From CAYXPG01 sp964564845 (lineage in GTDB: Bacteria > Planctomycetota > Phycisphaerae > Sedimentisphaerales > Anaerobacaceae), in contig CAZMCN010000134.1 of assembly GCA_964564845.1 (NCBI GenBank), positions 1 through 5,170 on the forward strand: a DNA stretch of 5,170 nucleotides. Reading direction: 5' to 3'. A program made the translations under genes and the position numbers. This document shows, piece by piece, positions 5,142-5,170 of the stretch (positions are counted from its first letter, which is position 1; each line of letters opens with the position of its first letter). The notes below the pieces were generated by a model. The model worked only from the letters and a program-made list of their open reading frames with translations, made no database searches and was not told where the DNA came from.

Positions 5142-5170
5142 TAATTTTGCTTGTTTTTGCCGATAACCTG

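Noticed and set aside
1..5170. tRNA, rRNA, CRISPR array, insertion sequence or phage genes
   Set aside because: I saw no cloverleaf, no regularly spaced repeats, and no transposase, integrase or phage-type protein on either strand.

Overview
The window carries one co-directional (+ strand) run of seven genes with short gaps. It looks like a piece of an anaerobe's nitrosative/redox-stress and iron-sulfur locus. The organism is probably a strictly anaerobic or microaerophilic bacterium. The reasons are a short-form hybrid cluster protein (Hcp), a low-potential-type ferredoxin beside it, an Rrf2 regulator with iron-sulfur cysteines, and an L-lactate dehydrogenase. Base composition is moderate. 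The protein style would suit an anaerobic planctomycete (Phycisphaerae-like) or a similar environmental lineage, but that is a low-confidence guess from sequence alone.

Layout. Positions 1-146 are a regulatory leader with a strong sigma70-type promoter (TTGACA-17-TATATT), an AT-rich tract upstream of it, and a palindrome over the -10 element that resembles the core of an IscR/Rrf2 operator. Then come an Rrf2 regulator (147-575), a small cupin (601-951), an eight-cysteine zinc-ribbon protein (982-1221), a compact Hcp lacking about 115 residues near the N terminus but keeping every cluster ligand (1321-2604), and a ferredoxin-like gene whose last cluster cysteine codon is TGA (2630-2968). An L-lactate dehydrogenase (3026-3973) and an ArsP/SO_0444-type metal permease (4033-5052) follow. 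The last 118 bases hold no gene. They include a 23-bp copy, inverted and 20/23 identical, of a sequence at 26-48, so the gene run is bracketed by an imperfect inverted repeat.

How it may work together (inference). The Rrf2 protein would sense NO, iron-sulfur status or redox state and repress its own promoter and the genes behind it. Hcp would detoxify NO or hydroxylamine-level species, with the adjacent ferredoxin as a plausible electron donor, since no Hcr-like reductase is present. The cupin and the cysteine-rich zinc-ribbon protein are accessory proteins of unknown role. The lactate dehydrogenase and metal permease may share transcription or simply lie downstream.

The most striking observation is the in-frame TGA in the ferredoxin. 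It sits exactly where the family has a cluster-ligand cysteine, and family-like sequence continues in frame beyond it. Either this is a selenocysteine-containing iron-sulfur protein, or it is a fresh nonsense mutation or sequencing error. A short hairpin downstream makes selenocysteine possible but does not prove it. A second notable point is that the lactate dehydrogenase has Ser-Arg where NAD-dependent members have the ribose-binding Asp, which suggests NADP(H) use.
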